Below, in pieces: positions 53,232 to 64,000 of a stretch of DNA of 64,000 nt. Positions within the stretch are counted from its first letter, which is position 1. Each line of letters begins with the position of its first letter. A model generated the notes under the pieces. The model did not search any database. It worked only from the letters and a program-made list of their open reading frames with translations, and was not told where the DNA came from. The translations under genes were made by a program, and so were the position numbers. The stretch is from contig JAQFVV010013329.1 in assembly GCA_028023455.1 (NCBI GenBank), positions 27,960 through 91,959 on the forward strand, written 5' to 3'. The DNA comes from Epiperipatus broadwayi. Taxonomy: Eukaryota > Onychophora > Udeonychophora > Euonychophora > Peripatidae.

Positions 53232-56005
53232 GACATCTTTATGGAAATTGTTTAATGTTGTGTCAGAAAATTTTCTATAATCCCATAATTATAGATTTAC
53301 ATAATTCTAATTGATAGTGATCCTTATGAAATACAGCTAAGATCAAATGAATGTGTCTTTTTTTAACAGATTAAAATGACCAGATAGTGTGTTCATGTTT
53401 CTGGTCTTGTTTCATGCAAAAAATTTGAATATAAATTAAAATGGTTTGTTTTCTTATAAAGCATTTTTGACTATTTTAATCACTAATTGCTTGATTATTA
53501 TTAAGAGCTACACAGGTAAACTTTTCAATTTATTAGTTTTATTTTTAAAAAATATCAGATTTTAGCCAAATTTGGTAGTTTTATTCTAATTCTATTTTTG
53601 TTCATTCACATTAAAAAACAACAACTTAATAATGAATTATTTACTTTTCAGTATGATTGTTCATATATATATATATAAAGACGTTTACATTACATTGTTA
53701 TATTTACAGGTCAGTTTTTAAATATTTAAAACTTTCAAATGTGATTTTTAAAAATAGGCATTTATATAATAAAATTAAAAATTAATCAAGTCTAATTTAT
53801 TGAGTTTTAGTATAAAATAAAAATTGTATGCAAACAGAATGTTTGAGCATTTCCAAAAAGTCTTACTAGATGTAACAATAGAAAGTGACACATTGTAAGA
53901 GAGTTAAAACAAATATGATATGTTTCTGCTTAGTTCAGAATAAAGTGTTTTTCTGAAGAAGACTTTATTGATCATTCAAATTATATATATATATATATAT
54001 ATATGCGTGTGTGTGTTTGTGTCTCTGTGTGTGTAAAAGCTCACCACTTGAACTGACTGACATTATCATGATTTTTTAAAAATAATTTTTGGAAAGAACT
54101 TTTATCATAGGATTATTTCTACCACTGACAGCATGTATACATGCACACATTCTTGTAACAAAATTGTGTCATAAGGTCTTAAAAATTTGTGCTTGTTTTA
54201 AGTTTAATATTATTCTGCCTTGAAGTGGAAAGTTAATGTTTCTTAAATTCAAGTTTGACACAAGCATGTACTTAAATGTCAATGTACTATTCATTTTGCT
54301 TTATGTTATTGACAAAATTACATTTCAAATGCTTTTATCAAATAAGTTAATCTAGCGATAAAATGCTTTCAGAATACTATTTATAACAATGAAGCATAGT
54401 TTATAACTTTTTTTATACATTCGCATTAACTATATATATATATGATTTGTGCGCGTCTATGAATACAAAACATTAAATTATTTCTTTGATATTTAATTCA
54501 GTTAATCATCCCAGAATCGAATTCGTTAACATTTAATTAGTTCCTTGGTTTACTACAATTAGGTTTTTTTTAATTTAGACAAAAAAAAAAAAGAATATAT
54601 CTTCGTGTATTATAAATACATGATCAATATTCCTTGCTTTAATTTGAATTTATAAAAAATATTCTAAAATTAATACTTATTTTATTAAATGTCTTAATAT
54701 ATATATATATATATATCAAACGTCAATGGAGTAAAGCCGCAACTATTTCAATAAATGTCTTACTGTAAAAAAACATTAGATATGAATTAAAATAGGAATA
54801 ATGTATACATTATTATGTATAATGTATACATTACAAGTGATTTTAATATTTATAGACCAAAGGCATATGAACTTACTACTAAGTAATATTTACAATCAAT
54901 TATTAAGTTAATAATATTTATATTTTATTATAGATAGAGTTAAAAATAGTTGTAACAAATGAATAAAGATCATTATGATCATGATTATGATTACAAGAGA
55001 TGAAATTGGCAAAGATTACATGAGCAAAAAGGTATATCATTTTATAAGACGTTTTTATATTTATTTTCAGAAACCTAAAATTAAATATTCAAAAAAAAAT
55101 AATAATGCATCATAAAGATAAGAAGAAATTAAAAATCGGTATCCAAAACTTGTTTAATGTGAAGAGTATGTCCCTTGTTTATTATATGCAACTGTGTATT
55201 ATTATTTATTAGTAATGACAAAAATAATGCTAGTAATCAAAATCGTTTAAAGTAATTACAATCACATAATAATGGCGCATGTTTTTCATTTGTTTTTGTA
55301 CATACTTTTTCAAATTTACAAATTGTTTATTGAAGAATTTATGTTAAAACGCTGCTTCAAAATTATTAATGTTGAAGCAAATATTCTTTTATTGTTATGG
55401 CAGTTTTATATATAATCCGTTGTCATTTATTAAACAGAATTTGATGAGATAGTATTTTTTTTTAATAAAGAGACAAATAATTTTATATAACCATTGATAA
55501 GCAAATGTATATTTTTTTTATTTTAAAAAAAAAAAAAAGCAAGATTTGACCATACTCTAAATTTTTAGTATGCAAGTTTTTTTACAACATTTATTTGTCA
55601 CTTCACAAATGATAAAAATATTTCATAAAATTTCTCTTTAAATACATTTCCAAACTATCTAATAATAAAATAAATATTTATTTGGAGATAAGAAATATTA
55701 ACAAAATAATTTTTGAAATACAAAATGAGAATTATTTATAAATATATCTTTGTATATCTCTCATAATTTGGATTGTGACTAAATAAGTTTCTGCAATTAG
55801 TAAGTAGAAAGATAAAATTCACAAAATAATATGTGCTGTTATTGTATAGAATTATTTCCAAATAAATTAAGTAATATTCACAAAACAATAGTTGAGTTAA
55901 TAGGATTATTATACTAATACACACAAGAGTATTTTTTTTTCCAATTTATCAGATAGTAGAAAAAGTTAATCCGAATCAATATATATATATATATATATAT
56001 ATAAT
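53232..56005. other. AT-rich non-coding stretch with scattered (TA)n
   Basis: TA tracts at about 53663-53677, 53983-54004 (followed by GT-rich bases), 54431-54443, 54698-54716 and 55979-56002. A small palindromic segment built of AATGTATACATT lies near 54800-54833. No gene seen. Confidence 0.5.
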
Positions 56006-56342
56006 GCTTTGGATGAAACCATGTATTATTTTCTATTACATATTGATATTTTGATGAACTAGCGTCCACTATTGTCAAGGTTAACTTTTGAAAAAATAAT
56101 TGTTAGATCTCAAACAGTAACATGACTTAATGTGAGATGAGAAATGATATTCAGCTTGAAGTAGTTCAGCATTCAAATTATAAAGTTGATCAAAATGTTT
56201 ATTTTCCTCAGCTTTTTCACCTATTAATTTTAAGCTAATATTAGAAGACAGAGTTAAAATGAGAAGCTTCTGCATAGCTGCAATATGTTGTGCTTCTTCA
56301 TCCCTATTTAAACCAGTAGGTCACTTTGATATTTTAATTGAC
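56006..56342 (+). repeat. Foldback element, left arm
   Basis: Inverted partner of 56404-56740, about 337 bp. It starts next to (TA)n at 55979-56002. Shared blocks include GTATTATTTTC, AACTTTTGAAAAAA, CAGCTTGAAGTAGTTCAGCA and GAGTTAAAATGAGA. No domain recognised. Confidence 0.8.
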
Positions 56343-56403
56343 TCTCTTAGCAGGGCTTTTTAATATTTCGATGTACTCATATTTCAATTGAACCACGGCA
56401 AAT

Positions 56404-56740
56404 TCAATTGAAATATCAAAGAGAACTATTGGTGTAAATAAAGCTGAGGAAGCACAAAATATTCCAGCTATGAATACATCTCTCATTTTAACTCTATCTT
56501 CTAATATTAACTTAAAATTAAAGGGTAAAAAACTGAGAGAAATAAGCATTTGATAAGCCTCATATTCTGAATGCTGAACTACTTCAAGCTGAATTTCATT
56601 TTTAATCTCACACTCAGTCACATTACTGTTTGAGATCGAATGATTTTTTTTTTCAAAAGTTAAACTTAACAATTATGGATGCAAGTTTGTCGAAATATCA
56701 GTATGTAATGGAAAATAATACATAATTTAATCCAAAAAGT
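56404..56740 (-). repeat. Foldback element, right arm
   Basis: Reverse complement of the left arm with a 61-bp spacer between them. A 112-codon minus-strand frame (56334-56672) crosses this arm and the spacer; the matching frame in the left arm is riddled with stops, so there is no sign of protein constraint. A (TA)n tract (56780-56808) lies just beyond. Confidence 0.8.
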
Positions 56741-56773
56741 TAATAATTTATTTACATCATACTACCATGAAAA

Positions 56774-56779
<6 letters not shown>

Positions 56780-56808
<29 letters not shown>
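56780..56808. repeat. (TA)n tract
   Basis: TA repeat on the right flank of the 56-kb foldback. Confidence 0.9.
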
Positions 56809-56809
<1 letters not shown>

Positions 56810-56926
56810 CTTGTATAACAACATGTGATTCAAATTTGGAAGCAATGTTGTTATATATAGAGTAGTCAACTTTCAATTATATTTTACTATTGAGGAAACA
56901 GCATAACTTTTAAAAATTCTAAGAAT

Positions 56927-57077
56927 AAGATTTGAAATACCAGATACTCTTATATTTGGAGCCTAATTGTAAATATAGGGGATTTTAACAGAGACGTTCA
57001 AACCCCTTCACTAACTACACTATTTCATAATACTGATACACATGACCTCACACATGAAGAAAAGATAGATAATAACC
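56927..57077 (-). repeat. Dispersed tRNA-like repeat, family 2 copy a
   Basis: Matches 62061-62220 over about 150 bp: TAAGATTTGAAATACCAG, TGGAGCCTAATTGTAAA, TTCAAACCCCTTCAC, then CACATGA...GAAAAGATAGAT. The B-box is degraded in this copy. Confidence 0.6.
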
Positions 57078-61813
<4,736 letters not shown>

Positions 61814-62060
61814 CAGTGTTCAGTATATATTAAGATAGCAACTCTTTACACTTTAATGGACATGCTTCAACCCATTCAACCTCCCACTCTTCAGTCACTC
61901 ATACCACTGAAAATGTGATTATAGAATTCCCAAATACCATGCTGATGCTAATATTGTTGTCATACCCATGTTGACCTCAGGCCAGTCTGACCCCTCATGT
62001 GTAGAACAGTATCCACTTAAATACATAGAAGAAAAATTGGCAGAATGCAGGCTTAATATG

Positions 62061-62220
62061 TAAGATTTATAATACCAGGCACTTTTATACCTGGAGCCTA
62101 ATTGTAAAATAGAGGATTTGAACCCAGACTTTCAAGCCCCTTGACTATCCACACTATCTCATGCTACTTTTGCACATGACAACACCACAGAAAAGATTGG
62201 ATAGATTAAGAATAATAACT
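62061..62220 (-). repeat. Dispersed tRNA-like repeat, family 2 copy b
   Basis: The minus strand has GTGGATAGTCAAGGGGCTTG (A-box-like) followed by GTCTGGGTTCAAATCC (B-box), then TAGGCTCCAGGTATAAAAGT. The partner copy is at 56927-57077. Interpreted as a tRNA-derived SINE. Confidence 0.55.
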
Positions 62221-62519
62221 AAAATAGTTATCATGATTAACAGATATATTAATAGTTAACTTTAAGTAGTCAAAAATTCCCATTATTATTTTTTCAATAA
62301 TATTACATTAAGATATTTAAATCAGTAAGTGCAAATTCATTACAGACTTTTAATTATGAATAATAATTTTAACTTAACAGTATGTGCACATTTATACTAT
62401 AGATAGCTTCTAGAAAATTATAGAAATGTTTTACTAAAATTTAGCTAAAGAATTCTGTGAAAGATTAGTTACCAATCATCTTCTTGCTGAGATGGCTTTC
62501 AGGATGAAGGTAATAACAA

Positions 62520-62668
62520 TCACTGATGGGCTGCTTTATTCTTGGTGGCTTCTTGGCAGGCTGCTGTTTTGAACTGGTTCCATCTCCTAGACCAATTTCC
62601 CATGAAGAATAAGTCATAATAGGGTTTTAGCCTCCGGTCTTCATCATCAATTTTGGCATAGCGCATGA
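62520..62668 (-). CDS. Candidate terminal coding exon of an unidentified protein
   Basis: The minus-strand frame, entered in phase from an acceptor, reads MRYAKIDDEDRRLKPYYDLF followed by FMGNWSRRWNQFKTAACQEA and ATKNKAAHQ-like C-terminal residues, then TGA (62522-62520). Just upstream on the same strand are a branch-point-like TAACTAAC, a short pyrimidine stretch and ATACAG, a good 3' splice site, so the exon would start at 62668 and the in-frame Met is probably internal. Codons are balanced and G+C is well above the background. The peptide is charged, with an acidic start and basic aromatic middle. I do not recognise the family. The rest of the gene would lie upstream, beyond 64,000. A SINE sits in the preceding intron. 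Confidence 0.5.
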
Positions 62669-62713
62669 CTGTATTTGATCACAATGAAGAGTTAGTTATT
62701 TTTTAATTAAAAC

Positions 62714-62812
62714 TGTTTTTTTTTTCATATGTCATAGCATCTGCTGGGACGCGAACCCACACCCGTCTGCAACCAACTACTTGCTTGCAAGACGGCTGCG
62801 TTAACATCTCGT
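62714..62812 (-). repeat. tRNA-like SINE head, family 1 copy b
   Basis: The minus strand has GACGAGATGTTAACGCAG, then GGGTTCGCGTCCC (complement of 62746-62758), then GATGCTATGACATATG and an A run. Same layout as 53134-53231. Confidence 0.5.
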
Positions 62813-64000
62813 CTCTTACTCCTTCACAGACAATTAAAAGTTGTTAACAACTTTTAATTTTCAATTTTTAATAGCCAGCATAAATTTGATAAGAACAAAA
62901 GATCTGGCTTGACTTTTGATAAGAGGTGTCGGGCTAATGATTTTCTCTTTGCCCTTTGAACTTTTATTTTCAAATCTTTAAAATCCTTGGCTCTCAATTT
63001 ACAATTTAATGAAAGGTATTTCTGAAAAAGCTATGGTCTTAATTCTTTCTTTTCTTAAAAGAGATTTAAGCTGTCACCATTCTAGCATATAAGTAAGACA
63101 GGCACTACTGAATTTAAGATTTATATGTGGATACCAACAAATTTGTAAATTAAATAACTTAAAAGATAATTTAGAAAATCCTCAATGTTTATTAAATCTA
63201 TGCATTACAGTTTTCTTCGCATAAATACATAGGTATGCTCCCACATATACAATGATGTTCACAACTTATTTTAAATTTATTAATTTAATCATTTTAAAAT
63301 TATATCTGCATACACATTTTACACATTCATACATTAATATGACTATTAGATGTGTGTGCAGACACAAATAAATGAGAATACATGTAAATATACACTATTA
63401 TAAATAATTTAGTGTTAAATTAACTAATATACATGGACTTGGATGGGTTTAAACCAGAGAAAAGATACTCCTATGGAATATAGTAGGTTATATAGGATGA
63501 TGAATAAAGCATAATATTTACAACAGTAATAATTAAATTTTCCTTTTTAATTATTTCTATAATTTCCTTTATTGCTTGTTTATCCTTCCAATCATTCTTA
63601 TTTATAATCCCTTTCTTCTTATTAATTATACTATTAATATTTGACTGCAACTTATTTTTTTCTTTTTTTTTTTAATATTTGCTGCTTCAATACTAACTAT
63701 TCTTTTTTTATCAATATCCATATACTTAACTGGTATATGTTTTGTCCTTTCTTTTACCATCCTCATCTGTTTATTTGAAACTTTACTTCTTGATATATTT
63801 ACTAATTTATTATAATTACTTTCATTTCTATGATTATTCATTGTTATTTGTTATTATTTTTCTCTCCATATATTATTTTATCTTTATAGCTTATCCATTT
63901 CCACTTCTCGCTATATTTCATTTTAATCCTATTCTTTATGAATTCATTATGCTCTTCTAACGTTTTATTGATATAATAAAACATGTCCGAAGGTAGTTTT
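62813..64000. other. AT-rich non-coding stretch, probable intron
   Basis: No credible exon, RNA or repeat partner found. If the exon at 62520-62668 is real, this is intron or sequence upstream of it. Confidence 0.5.

Noticed and set aside
54800-54833. Palindrome of AATGTATACATT units
   Set aside because: Short and AT-rich; expected by chance in this composition.

Overview
This window looks like intergenic or intronic DNA from an AT-rich invertebrate animal genome (by eye roughly a quarter G+C). Reasons: there is no dense gene array; microsatellites are abundant ((TA)n, (TATC)n, (ATT)n); there are degraded retroelements of animal type (Penelope-like with GIY-YIG endonuclease, RTE-like LINE, Gypsy-like LTR gag with zinc knuckles); and a short degenerate CCCTAA/TTAGGG telomere-like tract is present. 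I cannot name the phylum. TTAGGG-type repeats argue against most insects (TTAGG) and nematodes (TTAGGC).

Layout. 0-10 kb: AT-rich DNA with a 5'-truncated Penelope-like element (PLE, 2.83-3.66 kb) whose terminal repeats face each other and carry a hammerhead-ribozyme-like motif; a dispersed repeat at 3.75 kb that recurs at 36.45 kb; a tRNA-like SINE head (6.3 kb); a telomere-like tract (6.9 kb) and a 47-bp tandem repeat (7.2 kb). 10-14 kb: an RTE-like reverse transcriptase pseudogene (10.04-10.8 kb) and a decayed unknown reading frame (13.5-14.05 kb). 14-29 kb: LTR-like DNA, including two 2.1-kb direct repeats (17.38-19.51 and 20.95-23.07 kb) around a Lys/Glu-rich gag-like remnant, a 221-bp palindromic MITE (23.08 kb), two head-to-head PLE 3' ends (24.2-25.2 kb), a 376-bp (TATC)n array and a Gypsy gag pseudogene (25.7-26.5 kb). 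29-36 kb: two blocks bounded by (TA)n with LTR-like TTGT/ACAA ends. 36-44 kb: repeat copy 2, a 200-bp (ATT)n array, a nested inverted repeat (40.3-41.1 kb), a tandem repeat (41.2-41.7 kb) and a foldback made only of PLE ends (43.0 kb). 44-64 kb: mostly featureless AT-rich DNA with a 735-bp foldback (56.0-56.7 kb), tRNA-like repeats and one convincing candidate protein-coding exon on the minus strand (62,520-62,668), probably the terminal coding exon of a gene lying mainly beyond 64 kb.

How the parts relate. No operon or pathway is present. The main theme is mobile DNA sitting in or ending at (TA)n tracts: most of the foldback elements, and at least seven other repeat boundaries with the junction ACAA(TA)n or its complement, abut TA microsatellites. 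Either several element classes insert preferentially into TA tracts, or they create and expand them. The hammerhead-like motifs in the PLE ends fit the known presence of such ribozymes in Penelope-like elements.
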